DNA of 15,775 bases from Spirochaetaceae bacterium (GTDB taxonomy: Bacteria > Spirochaetota > Spirochaetia > Treponematales > Breznakiellaceae): contig JAISCO010000239.1 in assembly GCA_031265535.1 (NCBI GenBank), positions 1 through 15,775 of the forward strand, given 5' to 3'. Position numbers and translations under genes: made by a program. Positions 1 through 7,043 of the stretch are shown here, piece after piece. The first letter of the stretch is position 1, and each line of letters opens with the position of its first letter. The notes beneath the pieces were generated by a model. It searched no databases. It was not told where the DNA came from and worked only from the letters and a program-made list of their open reading frames with translations.

Positions 1-77
1 CTCTGATACTTCCCGTTGGCCACGTCCTCCACCAACCTCAGCTTAAATGCCTCGCTGTACCTTACCACATCTTTCAT
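1..77 (-). CDS. IS3-family-like transposase OrfA, N-terminal fragment (cut by window edge)
   Basis: Only the first 25 codons lie in the window, and the rest is beyond position 1. The translation begins MKDVVRYSEAFKLRLVEDVA, which resembles the start of the helix-turn-helix OrfA protein of IS3-type elements (a Y-S-E-A-F-K-L-x-V-V-E-x-x-x-x-G-K pattern). OrfA binds the terminal repeats and, after -1 frameshifting into OrfB, forms the transposase. A strong purine-rich ribosome site (AGGAGAGGAA) lies immediately upstream of the ATG at 77. The upstream 40 nt contain a candidate terminal inverted repeat. The catalytic DDE part is not visible, so the family call rests on the N-terminus alone, and another helix-turn-helix transposase family is possible. 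Confidence 0.68.
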   Translation of the reverse strand, partial: MKDVVRYSEAFKLRLVEDVANGKYQ

Positions 78-90
78 CTTTCCTCTCCTC

Positions 91-119
91 ATATGACAAC
101 TTTAAACCAGGACGCGACA
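91..119 (-). mobile_element. Putative outer end (terminal inverted repeat) of the insertion sequence
   Basis: Read on the minus strand, the sequence upstream of the transposase begins TGTCGCGTCCTGGTTTAAAG. IS3-type elements usually begin with TG and place OrfA some 40-80 nt inside the end, which fits. Directly outside, the heptamer array starts at 119-120, so the junction of unique IS sequence with repeat marks a plausible boundary. The partner end and target duplication are outside the window, so the exact tip is inferred. Confidence 0.4.
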
Positions 120-188
120 CTTTTACTTCTTATTTCTTCCCTTTTACCTTTTACTTCTTACTTCTTCCCTTTTACTTCTTACTTATCA
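119..188. repeat. Heptamer array, CTTYTTA-type, about 10 units
   Basis: From 119 to 188 the sequence can be cut every 7 nt without slipping: ACTTTTA, CTTCTTA, TTTCTTC, CCTTTTA, CCTTTTA, CTTCTTA, CTTCTTC, CCTTTTA, CTTCTTA, CTTATCA. A higher-order 21-nt unit (three heptamers) is also visible. It separates the insertion-sequence end from the 3' end of the rlmK-like gene, and the same family recurs at 4937 and 9565. Confidence 0.85.
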
Positions 189-546
189 TGGCGGTCTTCA
201 TTTTGTTATTAAATAACATTCCGGCATCCGCTTTCCCTTAAAATCTTCGTCCCGAATCTGTTCCGTTATGCGGCGCAGTGAAAAATCACCTGTCGCTTTA
301 GTGTTATTGTATAAATCGCAGGCGTTGTACAAATCGCCGGTTTTTAAGTTAAGTTTAAGCGCGTTAAACTTACGCGCGTTTACACAGAAAAAAAGACGGC
401 CGTCTTTTTTTAACAACGGCAGGCACTTTGTAATTAAAAATTGATAATCATGTTTTATATCAAAAACGCCGTTCAATGAATTTCCTTTCATCTTTTTTGA
501 ATTGGAAAAAGCGGGCGGATCTAAAATTATTATGTCCCATTGTTTT

Positions 547-594
547 TTATCAAAATGCTTATCGAAATGTTTATCGGGACGTTTGTCAAACGCG
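547..594. repeat. 12-nt in-frame tandem repeat, four units, inside the rlmK-like gene
   Basis: The units are TTATCAAAATGC, TTATCGAAATGT, TTATCGGGACGT and TTGTCAAACGCG. On the coding strand they encode FDK-R, PDK-H, FDK-H and FDK-K. The insert lies between the SAM-binding half and the DPPAF motif, probably in a surface loop, and looks like recent replication slippage that kept the frame. Confidence 0.75.
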
Positions 595-1278
595 GCGGCC
601 TGTTCAATAAATTTAAATACATCGGCGCGTACTTCATTATGTTCGCATGACGGCGGTATTTCCATGCTGTTCAAGTGGAAGTTGCGCTTAGTCCATTCAA
701 GATATGTTGACGACATATCAACAGAATCTATACGCCGCGCCCCGCCCTTAGCGGCGTATACTGAAAACGCGCCGGTATAACAAAAAAGATTCAAAATATC
801 TTTGCCCGAAGCCTCCGCCATAATCATTTTTCGCAGTTTTCGCAAATCTGGAAATATGCCGGTATCAATATAGCCTGACAAATTCACGCTAAAAGAAATG
901 CCGTTTTCTTTTATTATCATCTTAAAAGCGCCGTTACTTTCTTTTGTATACTGTTCATTGCTTTTTCCAACGCGCTGTCTTTTACGAATCTTCAAAAAAA
1001 TATTTTCCACATCAATGGACAAAGCCTCCGCAGCGGCGGCTTTCATGGCGCACAGCCATTGTTCTTCATCATCGGCGTCCTTTTCGTAAGGGCGCTTGTA
1101 TAAGGCGCCTGACACGGCCGCCGTCTCTTCATTGTGATAAAAATCAAGCACAAGGGGAATTTCGGGAATGTCGCGGTCGTACAGACGGTAAACGCCCGCC
1201 CCTGTTCGCGCCGCCCATTTGCAAAGATGACGCTGTCTTTTTTCAGCCGGTTAAACAGCATCACAGCCTGAGATTCCG

Positions 1279-1303
1279 GCTGTAACACAGGCTGTGTTAC
1301 AGC
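1279..1303. repeat. Perfect 25-nt inverted repeat at the mfd/rlmK-like junction
   Basis: GCTGTAACACAG and CTGTGTTACAGC are exact reverse complements around one central G. The palindrome starts 18 nt beyond the mfd stop codon, inside the N-terminal extension of the rlmK-like frame (VTQPVLQP). There is no T-run on the minus-strand exit side, so a simple intrinsic terminator is not supported. A transcribed hairpin or a protein-binding palindrome are both possible. Confidence 0.7.
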
Positions 1304-1320
1304 TTGTGATTCGTTTTCAA

Positions 1321-4300
1321 TCATACAAGAGCTTCCAGTTTTTCCCTGATAAATTCACTTTTTTCTTTAAGCCCGATTTTTCCTGTTTGCAGCAGGATAA
1401 CATTTGGTGATTTTGGATCAAGTTTTATTCTGCCGCCGCCCTCTTTAATTAGGCGCAGCAGCCGGTCAACATTAATATTCGACACCTTGCTGAATTCGGC
1501 GCGCACTATTCCGTTATGTTCGCGCAGTGACAAAATTGATATTTCACGGCATATTATTCTTATTTCCGCGAGAGACAACAGTGATAAAACCTCGAAAGGC
1601 GGCGGACCAAACCTGTCATAAATTTCAGCGCCGACATGGTCAAGTTCATCACGCTGTTTTATCGCCGCTATTTTTTTGTACACTTCCATTTTTTCTTGAG
1701 CGCTGTCTATATAACTGTTTGGAATAAAACCTGTATACTCAAGTTCAAGCAGCGTATCCGTTTCAGCCTCGTAATTTTCATTTTGTAATTTTCGTATCGC
1801 GTCATCCAGTAAACGCACATACAAATCAAAACCGACTGAAAAGATGTTGCCCGATTGTTCTCGCCCCAGCAAATTTCCCGCGCCGCGAATCTCCATATCC
1901 TTCATCGCGATCTTAAAACCGGAGCCAAGTTCTGTAAAATCCGATATAACCTGAAGCCGCTTCATAGCGTTTTCCGGCAGCGCGCTTTGTGACGGATAAA
2001 AAAGATAAGCGTAAGCGGCGCGTTCCGAGCGCCCTACCCGTCCGCGAAGCTGGTATAACTGTGATACGCCGTACATGTCGGCGCGGTCAATGATTATCGT
2101 ATTTACATTTGGTATATCGATTCCGTTTTCAATTATTGTAGTAGATACAAGCACATGAAAACCGCCGTGAATAAAACGGTGCATAACATCTTCCAATTCT
2201 TCAGCGTCAATCCGGCCGTGCGCCGTTTCGATTGAGATTTCAGGCATAAGGTGTGAAAGTCGCGCCTTTACCGCGTCAAGACTTTCGATACGGTTATGCA
2301 GATAGAATACCTGACCTCCCCTCTCAACCTCGAAACGTATTGCTTTAACAATTTTTTCTTCGTCATACTCGTCTATAAATGTTTCTATCGGCTGACGGTT
2401 TTGCGGCGGTGTAGCAAGAATACTCATGTCGCGTATTTTCAACAAACTCATGTGAAGCGTGCGGGGGATCGGGGTCGCGGAAAGCGCTAAACAATCAACA
2501 TTATGCCTTAATTCTTTCAGCCGCTCTTTATCTTTGACACCGAAACGCTGTTCTTCATCTATCACCATCAAACCTAAATCCTTAAACGCAATATCTTTTT
2601 GTATGATTCTGTGCGTTCCAATAAGAATATCGATTTCACCATTTTTCAAACCGGCGATATTTTCCCGCGTCATTTTTTTATCAACAAAGCGTGAAAGCAT
2701 GGCAAGGCGCACCGGAAAATTACGGAAACGTTCTAAAAAATTTTCATAATGCTGTTCGGCCAGTATCGTTGTGGGGGCTAGAAAAGCAACCTGTTTACCG
2801 CTCATTACCGCCTTAAAACAGGCTCTAATAGCGACTTCCGTTTTTCCATAACCAACATCCCCGCAGACAAGCCTGTCCATAGGAATTATATTTTCCATGT
2901 CGGCTTTTATTTCTTCAACACAGCGCGCCTGATCTTCCGTTTCCTCAAACTCAAAATTAGCCTCGAACATCATCTGCCATTCGCTGTCCGGCGGGAACGC
3001 GAAACCGCGCGCCGCTTTTCGTTTTGAATACAGGGCAATTAGGCGCGATGCCAGTTCTTCCGCCGCCTTCTTTGCGCGCGCTTTCCGCTCGCTCCAGCTT
3101 TTAGAGCCGATTTTATCAAGACGCGGCGGCGATCCTTCGTTACCTATATATCTTTGTACAAGATTTACCTGTTCAAGCGGCACAAAAATTGTTTCCGCGT
3201 CCGCAAATTCAAGTTTTATATAATCACGTTCGTTGCCAAGCGCGTTTATACGCTCGATTCCTTTGAACAATCCTATGCCGTAATTTATATGTACGACAAA
3301 ATCACCGGGGTTAAGGTCTACAAACGTATCTATGGCGGCGGTACGGGCTGTCTGTAATGAGCGGGGCGGACGGCGGCTAAGCCCAAATATTTCTTTTTCC
3401 TGTACAACTATTAACTTTATTTCAGGAAGCGCGAAACCGCGCGAAAGCTGTATTTGTATTATATGAATATCGTTTATATCTTTTAACAATTCGCCGATAC
3501 GCAGCGCCTGTATATTTGATTCCACCGCAATAACTATATGCCAGCCCTGCTGTAAAAGATTCGTAAATTCTTCTTTCATATAATTGATGTTGCCTAAAAA
3601 ACTTCGCGGAGGGTCGCAGTGTACTGTAAAACACCGCGCCCTGTCATCAGACACCGGCGCGCCAAATAGTGGCGCGGCGGATTTTTTTATCGTGATAAAC
3701 GAAATTTTATTTTTGATGTTTTTTGTTAAACTGTCAAAGTTGTACAGCAGACGTTCAGGTGCCGGAACAGGACGCTCACGGAAAGCGGCGCGAAATAGCC
3801 CGGCGTACTCGCGGTCCAGCGCCGTCTGCGCGTTGGCAAGCCGCTCCCACTCCAAAAAGACAACGGCGGCCTTGCTGTCAAAGTAATCCAAAAGGCTCGC
3901 GTTTTTTTCAAACGCGAGCGGAAAAAAAAGTTCTTCGTCCACAGCGCGTCTTTTGTTTATCAACTGTTCGATGAGGCCGCCCACACTGTTTTCTTTGCCG
4001 GAAAACTCCGGCAAATGTTCTAATTTTCCGCTCAAATAATCTATGCGCTCATCGTCCCATACGACTTCTTTTATCGGATGCAGGCTGATAGAATCCATGC
4101 GGCTAAAACTTGTCTGTTTCGCCGCGTTGAACCGTTTTACCGATTCAACTTTGTCAAAATCCAGCGTAATGCGGCAGGCTTCGTCCGGTTTGCCGCCGTT
4201 CATCATTACGTCAAAAACTTCGCCGCGTACCGCGTACTCTCCGCCAAACTGTACGCGCTGTACACGGGTGTAGCCCCACGCGCTTAGCCGTCCGGCAAGC

Positions 4301-4812
4301 GCGGCCGTGTCGATGCTTTCTCCTGTTTTTATCACGACGCGCTGTTTCGCGGTGTATTCAGGCGGCGGCAGCGGCGACATGAATGATCGCTGACTGCTTA
4401 CAACAACATGAAATTCCCGCTCTGCCGGCGGCGCTCCAAGTGGCGGCGCTCCAAACGGAGCGGCGGCAGGGGGCGCGGAGAGCGCGGAGAGTATTCTTGC
4501 CCGTTCGCTCCAAACCGGCGAATCCGGCGCGGGATAACGGTACGGCATCGTCCCCCACCACGGGAAAAACGCCGCGTCTACCCCTAAAGACCGCAGATCC
4601 TCCGCCGTCTCTGCCGCGTCCCGCTCGGACGGCGCCACTACAAGCAGCGGGCGGTGTTTTGCGAACTCAGCGATTACGATTGAATGGAGACTGCCTTCCA
4701 CACCTTCAATATTTAGTGGAAAATCTCCCGCCGTGTAAGCGGCAAGTAACGGAACAAGTATGGGCGAGCCGTATATTCCGTCAACGATAAGTGAAAATGT
4801 TTGATTTTTCAT
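1321..4812 (-). CDS. mfd: Transcription-repair coupling factor Mfd
   Basis: Mfd is an ATP-driven DNA translocase that removes RNA polymerase stalled at lesions and recruits UvrA. The 1163-residue product has usual family length. Visible in order: a UvrB-like N-terminal module (about 1-330) with a flexible Ala/Pro insert (SAPPAAAPFGAPPLGAPP) near residue 120; the CarD-like RNA-polymerase-interaction domain starting NPGDFVVHINYGIGLFKG (about 500); Walker A GDVGYGKTE (about 651); the DEEQ box (about 752, IDEEQRFGVKDKERLK); helicase motif VI QLRGRVGRSERAAYAYLFY (about 917); and a C-terminal TRCF domain to the end. The ATG at 4812 is chosen over the TTG at 4815. There is no evident Shine-Dalgarno sequence, but a TATACT -10-like hexamer lies 15 nt upstream, implying a very short leader. 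The stop overlaps the next gene as ATGA. Confidence 0.97.
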   Translation of the reverse strand: MKNQTFSLIVDGIYGSPILVPLLAAYTAGDFPLNIEGVEGSLHSIVIAEFAKHRPLLVVAPSERDAAETAEDLRSLGVDAAFFPWWGTMPYRYPAPDSPVWSERARILSALSAPPAAAPFGAPPLGAPPAEREFHVVVSSQRSFMSPLPPPEYTAKQRVVIKTGESIDTAALAGRLSAWGYTRVQRVQFGGEYAVRGEVFDVMMNGGKPDEACRITLDFDKVESVKRFNAAKQTSFSRMDSISLHPIKEVVWDDERIDYLSGKLEHLPEFSGKENSVGGLIEQLINKRRAVDEELFFPLAFEKNASLLDYFDSKAAVVFLEWERLANAQTALDREYAGLFRAAFRERPVPAPERLLYNFDSLTKNIKNKISFITIKKSAAPLFGAPVSDDRARCFTVHCDPPRSFLGNINYMKEEFTNLLQQGWHIVIAVESNIQALRIGELLKDINDIHIIQIQLSRGFALPEIKLIVVQEKEIFGLSRRPPRSLQTARTAAIDTFVDLNPGDFVVHINYGIGLFKGIERINALGNERDYIKLEFADAETIFVPLEQVNLVQRYIGNEGSPPRLDKIGSKSWSERKARAKKAAEELASRLIALYSKRKAARGFAFPPDSEWQMMFEANFEFEETEDQARCVEEIKADMENIIPMDRLVCGDVGYGKTEVAIRACFKAVMSGKQVAFLAPTTILAEQHYENFLERFRNFPVRLAMLSRFVDKKMTRENIAGLKNGEIDILIGTHRIIQKDIAFKDLGLMVIDEEQRFGVKDKERLKELRHNVDCLALSATPIPRTLHMSLLKIRDMSILATPPQNRQPIETFIDEYDEEKIVKAIRFEVERGGQVFYLHNRIESLDAVKARLSHLMPEISIETAHGRIDAEELEDVMHRFIHGGFHVLVSTTIIENGIDIPNVNTIIIDRADMYGVSQLYQLRGRVGRSERAAYAYLFYPSQSALPENAMKRLQVISDFTELGSGFKIAMKDMEIRGAGNLLGREQSGNIFSVGFDLYVRLLDDAIRKLQNENYEAETDTLLELEYTGFIPNSYIDSAQEKMEVYKKIAAIKQRDELDHVGAEIYDRFGPPPFEVLSLLSLAEIRIICREISILSLREHNGIVRAEFSKVSNINVDRLLRLIKEGGGRIKLDPKSPNVILLQTGKIGLKEKSEFIREKLEALV
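4427..4454. repeat. 15-nt in-frame direct repeat within mfd
   Basis: GGCGGCGCTCCAA occurs at 4427-4439 and again at 4442-4454, a period of 15 nt. On the coding strand it gives the pentads FGAPP and LGAPP in the flexible linker of the N-terminal Mfd module. Looks like slippage-derived linker growth. Confidence 0.65.
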
Positions 4813-4827
4813 CAAAAACTAAAACCC

Positions 4828-4833
4828 AGTATA
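4828..4833 (-). promoter_or_regulatory. Candidate -10 element for mfd
   Basis: On the minus strand TATACT (5/6 to TATAAT) lies 15 nt before the mfd ATG. No convincing -35 is present at 16-18 nt spacing. Transcription from it would start about 8-9 nt before the ATG, leaving no room for a normal ribosome site; none is seen. Confidence 0.35.
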
Positions 4834-4904
4834 ACTCATTTAAAATAGAACCGCCACCCCCCGGCCAGCCATTTGCCATGGAGGCACATGCGCTCCGCGC
4901 CCGC

Positions 4905-4929
4905 CAGCGGGTTTCAATGCGCTCCGCGC
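4905..4929. repeat. 25-nt dispersed intergenic repeat, copy 1
   Basis: Begins CAGCGGGTTTCAATGCGC and ends TCCGCGC; it matches 6821-6845 at 22 of 25 positions. A short GC hairpin (CCCGC/GCGGG, 4900-4911) overlaps its start; copy 2 also overlaps a hairpin at this point. The second half repeats 4888-4900. Confidence 0.7.
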
Positions 4930-4936
4930 TAGCAGC

Positions 4937-4985
4937 TTCCCTTATCTTTTACCTTTTACTTTTTACTTTTTACTTTTTATTTAGC
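4937..4985. repeat. Heptamer array, ACTTTTT-type, about 7 units
   Basis: In 7-nt register: TTCCCTT, ATCTTTT, ACCTTTT, ACTTTTT, ACTTTTT, ACTTTTT, ATTTAGC. It lies between the 25-nt repeat and the ddl-side heptamer array. Same family and orientation as 119-188 and 9565-9599. Confidence 0.8.
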
Positions 4986-5053
4986 ATGGGGGCGGAGATG
5001 CGTTCAAGTTGATAACGGCAGTCGGAGCTTTGCCTCCGCTACAGTAATCTGTG

Positions 5054-5093
5054 TAATTGTTAATTATTCATTGTTCATTGTTAATTGTTAATT
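5054..5093. repeat. Heptamer array, TMATTGT-type, about 6 units
   Basis: In 7-nt register: TAATTGT, TAATTAT, TCATTGT, TCATTGT, TAATTGT, then a truncated TAATT. It lies downstream of ddl. Same family as 6943-7040, and the reverse complement of the first part of 9530-9599. Confidence 0.8.
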
Positions 5094-5134
5094 TGTGGCT
5101 CCATTTTTTTCAGTGCACGGAGTTTTGCGGCGGC

Positions 5135-6238
5135 TCAGATATAATTTGTTTTTAGTTTGCTCTCTTGTTCGTAGCGTTCAAAAGCCAGCTCAATTAGCCT
5201 GTCAATCAAATTGCTGTAGCTTATGCCGCGATTCTCAAAAAGTTTGGGGTACATGCTTATTTTTGTAAATCCCGGCATGGTATTTATTTCATTAACAAGC
5301 AGAGCCCCGTCATCGCGCATAAAAAAATCAATGCGTGAAAGTCCTTCGGCGCACAGTGTTTTGTATGTCTTTATAGCAAGTGTCTGTATTTCTTTTATTT
5401 TTTGATCCGGCAGCTCAGCCGGTATTACAAGGCCGGCGCCGTTTTCGTCAATGTATTTTGCGTTATATGAATAAAACTCATGGCGTGGTTTTATTTCGCC
5501 GGGCAGGGATGTAATGGGCTTATCGTTTCCTAAAACAGAACATTCTAATTCCCGCCCTTTGATATATTCTTCGATTACAATTTTTGTGTCGTATTGAAAA
5601 GCGTCCCGCACAAATTTTATATACTCGGCTTCGTTATGCGCCTTATTAACGCCGATTGAAGAGCCCATATTAGCAGGTTTTATGAAATGCGGCAGTCCTA
5701 CGGTTTCTACGATTGTATTAAAATCCGGAGTAATGTCCCGCGAATGAACCGTCATGTATTTCGCGATCGGAATACCGGCTTCGCGCAGCAGTCGTTTCAT
5801 GACATCTTTATCCATACCGGCCGCGCTGCCAAGCACGGAAACTCCGGCAAATGGAACGCCGGCTAGTTTTAGCAGTCCCTGGATCGTGCCGTCTTCTCCA
5901 AGCGGCCCGTGTAGTATTGGAAATATTACGTCAACCTGTGTTTTTTGCCCTGTTTCATCTATATGCGCAAAAATCCCGCCCGACGCCGGTAAAAGTACAA
6001 CCGGCTTTCCGTTGGGGTTAAGACGTATTTTTTTGGGATTGTCAGCGTCTAATAAAAATTCGTTGCCGCCGCCGCCGGAGTTTTCAAGCAGCCATTTTCC
6101 ATTTTTATCAATGCCGATAAGTACCGGCTCGTATTTATCGCGGTCTATAGCGTCAAAAACATTTTTTGCCGACTGCAAAGATACTTCATGTTCCGCGGAA
6201 CACCCGCCAAATAGAATGCCTACTCGCTTTTTTGTCAT
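5135..6238 (-). CDS. ddl: D-alanine--D-alanine ligase
   Basis: Ddl joins two D-alanines using ATP to make the dipeptide that ends the peptidoglycan stem. The 367-residue protein has the length of DdlA-type enzymes. It begins with VGILFGGCSAEHEVSLQSA, the Ddl signature, followed by ILHGPLGEDGTIQGLLKLAGVPF, the ATP-grasp segment FIKPANMGSSIGV, EEYIKGRELECSVLG, and the metal-binding end FFMRDDGALLVNEINTMPGFT. The loop EFYSYNAKY keeps the tyrosine expected of D-Ala-D-Ala rather than D-Ala-D-Lac ligases. An AGGA ribosome site lies 11 nt upstream of the ATG, rather far. The gene starts 13 nt after the lipoprotein stop codon, so the two are probably co-transcribed from the promoter near 6781-6809. 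Confidence 0.96.
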   Translation of the reverse strand: MTKKRVGILFGGCSAEHEVSLQSAKNVFDAIDRDKYEPVLIGIDKNGKWLLENSGGGGNEFLLDADNPKKIRLNPNGKPVVLLPASGGIFAHIDETGQKTQVDVIFPILHGPLGEDGTIQGLLKLAGVPFAGVSVLGSAAGMDKDVMKRLLREAGIPIAKYMTVHSRDITPDFNTIVETVGLPHFIKPANMGSSIGVNKAHNEAEYIKFVRDAFQYDTKIVIEEYIKGRELECSVLGNDKPITSLPGEIKPRHEFYSYNAKYIDENGAGLVIPAELPDQKIKEIQTLAIKTYKTLCAEGLSRIDFFMRDDGALLVNEINTMPGFTKISMYPKLFENRGISYSNLIDRLIELAFERYEQESKLKTNYI

Positions 6239-6251
6239 AATATTATTAATC

Positions 6252-6773
6252 CTAAAAAGGCAGCGAGCCTTTTATATTGATGTTCAAAGTTCCCGGTGAT
6301 GAAAAATTCCCGTTATTCAAATACGTGTTTGTCGCATTAAAACTATACGACCCCGCTGAAACATACCCCGTGGATTTGTTCGCGTCTTGCTCGTCAGAAA
6401 CTAAAAATATAACATAGTAGCTGCCCTTACCTGTCCAATACTCGACGCCCCTGCTATAAAGTTTAAGCATAATTCTATTTTTGGCAACCTTGCCTATGGT
6501 ATATATGGAATTTGAATTCAACAAATCCGACTTTTTAAGTGTTGTCGGGTCCTCAGGTATACTATCTAAAAGTGACAAGAGTATGACTTTGTTGTTTATA
6601 TCTTTTATCTGTACCTGCCACTCAGCCTTGCTGTCTGAAATTATTATGTTCTTATGTTCGGGCTGCTCAAGAAATTCCATGGACTGATCAAACAATTCCG
6701 CCGCCTTATTGCACGAAACAAACGAAAAAACTAAAACCACAAAACTCAGTATATAAATATAACGCTTTATCAT
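6252..6773 (-). CDS. Small predicted lipoprotein of unknown function
   Basis: This 173-residue protein starts with a typical lipoprotein signal: basic MIKR, a hydrophobic core YIYILSFVVLVFSF, then the lipobox FVSC followed by Asn. Cleavage would leave Cys21 as the lipidated residue. Spirochaete lipoboxes are often relaxed in this way. The mature part is mostly polar and probably beta-rich, with no domain I recognise; it ends GTLNINIKGSLPF. There is no Shine-Dalgarno sequence. Instead a TTGACA/TATTAA promoter ends 7 nt before the ATG, so the transcript may be leaderless. ddl follows after 13 nt, suggesting co-expression, perhaps in envelope upkeep, though that is only a guess from position. 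Confidence 0.85.
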   Translation of the reverse strand: MIKRYIYILSFVVLVFSFVSCNKAAELFDQSMEFLEQPEHKNIIISDSKAEWQVQIKDINNKVILLSLLDSIPEDPTTLKKSDLLNSNSIYTIGKVAKNRIMLKLYSRGVEYWTGKGSYYVIFLVSDEQDANKSTGYVSAGSYSFNATNTYLNNGNFSSPGTLNINIKGSLPF

Positions 6774-6780
6774 ACTAAAT

Positions 6781-6809
6781 TTAATAAACTAATCGCCGTA
6801 CATTGTCAA
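6781..6809 (-). promoter_or_regulatory. Sigma-70-type promoter for the lipoprotein-ddl pair
   Basis: On the minus strand a perfect -35 (TTGACA, 6804-6809) is followed by a 17-nt spacer and TATTAA (6781-6786, 4/6 to consensus). The -10 ends 7 nt before the lipoprotein ATG at 6773, placing the likely start of transcription on or next to the A of that ATG. A 7-bp hairpin (AACCCAC/GTGGGTT, 6808-6829) overlaps the upstream edge of the -35. Confidence 0.7.
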
Positions 6810-6820
6810 CCCACCCCCAC

Positions 6821-6845
6821 CAGTGGGTTTCCATGCGCTACGCGC
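6821..6845. repeat. 25-nt dispersed intergenic repeat, copy 2
   Basis: Begins CAGTGGGTTTCCATGCGC and ends TACGCGC; 22 of 25 positions match 4905-4929. Its start is the right arm of the AACCCAC/GTGGGTT hairpin (6808-6829). Confidence 0.7.
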
Positions 6846-6942
6846 CGGCATACCCAAAGCCGCTTTCACTCCGTGCCTTCGGGTCTGAAAAAGGCGGTTG
6901 GCATACGCGGCTGACAGCCAGCGGGTTTGAAAAAAGCGACTG

Positions 6943-7040
6943 TCACTCCTCACTCATCATTGCTCATTGTTAATTGCTAATTGCTAATTGTTCATTCCTC
7001 ACCCCTAACTCCTCATTGCTAATTGTTAATTGCTCATTCT
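6943..7040. repeat. Heptamer array, TMAYTSY-type, 14 units in perfect register
   Basis: The stretch divides without gaps into TCACTCC, TCACTCA, TCATTGC, TCATTGT, TAATTGC, TAATTGC, TAATTGT, TCATTCC, TCACCCC, TAACTCC, TCATTGC, TAATTGT, TAATTGC, TCATTCT. Positions 1 (T) and 3 (A) of the unit never vary. This is the longest array in the window and ends 55 nt before the CHASE2 start codon. Confidence 0.9.
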
Positions 7041-7043
7041 TCG

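Larger units (their letters stand above)
198..1324 (-). pseudogene. RlmK-like 23S rRNA methyltransferase, frameshifted near 1218-1220
   Basis: This is a class I SAM-dependent methyltransferase resembling the C-terminal (RlmK) half of E. coli RlmKL, which makes m7G2069 in 23S rRNA. The long open part carries YIDTGIFPDLRKLR, NLFCYTGAFSVYAA (SAM motif I), SVDMSSTYLEWTKRNF and LDPPAFSNSKKMKG (motif IV), then a C-terminal sheet. The expected N-terminus, MLFNRLKKDSVIFA, sits in another frame at 1261-1220. Restoring one A in the run at 1218-1220 would give K-W-A-A-R-T-G-A-G-V-Y-R-L-Y-D joined to IPEIPLVLDFYHNEE, matching the family. The GTG at 1151 that opens the long frame is an internal valine. 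The first ATG (1324) overlaps the mfd stop as ATGA, suggesting translational coupling; ATG 1261 is the alternative. Corrected length is about 375 aa. A sequencing error or phase variation is possible. A four-fold FDK-rich insert lies before motif IV. Confidence 0.8.
4816..5134. other. Gene-free stretch between mfd and ddl, filled with repeats
   Basis: This 319-nt stretch holds no credible gene. From the mfd side it contains the mfd upstream region, a GC-rich segment with ATGCGCTCCGCGC twice (4888-4900 and 4917-4929), one copy of a 25-nt dispersed repeat (4905-4929), an ACTTTTT-type heptamer array, a 5-bp-stem inverted repeat CGGAG/CTCCG (5023-5038), and a TTMATTG-type heptamer array (5054-5093). 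No clear terminator follows ddl. Confidence 0.7.

Noticed and set aside
1043..1324. Separate 93-aa open frame at the mfd end
   Set aside because: Its first two-thirds are the displaced N-terminus of the rlmK-like gene; the rest is out-of-frame translation after the missing base. It is counted as part of that broken gene.
4383..4790. 135-aa plus-strand open frame opposite mfd
   Set aside because: It is antisense to well-conserved mfd sequence and is explained by GC-rich codon bias there; Arg/Ala/Pro-rich with no domain.
5135..6238. Vancomycin-resistance type D-Ala-D-Lac ligase
   Set aside because: The EFYSYNAKY loop keeps the tyrosine of D-Ala-D-Ala enzymes, and no vanH or vanX-like neighbours are present.
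6846..6942. GC-rich hairpin region as an intrinsic terminator or small RNA
   Set aside because: The arms (AAAGCCGCTTT and GAAAAAGGCGG) pair only imperfectly, and no promoter or T-run was clear enough to support a call.
6943..7040. Possible CRISPR array
   Set aside because: Units are 7 nt and contiguous, with no spacers, and no cas gene is in the window.
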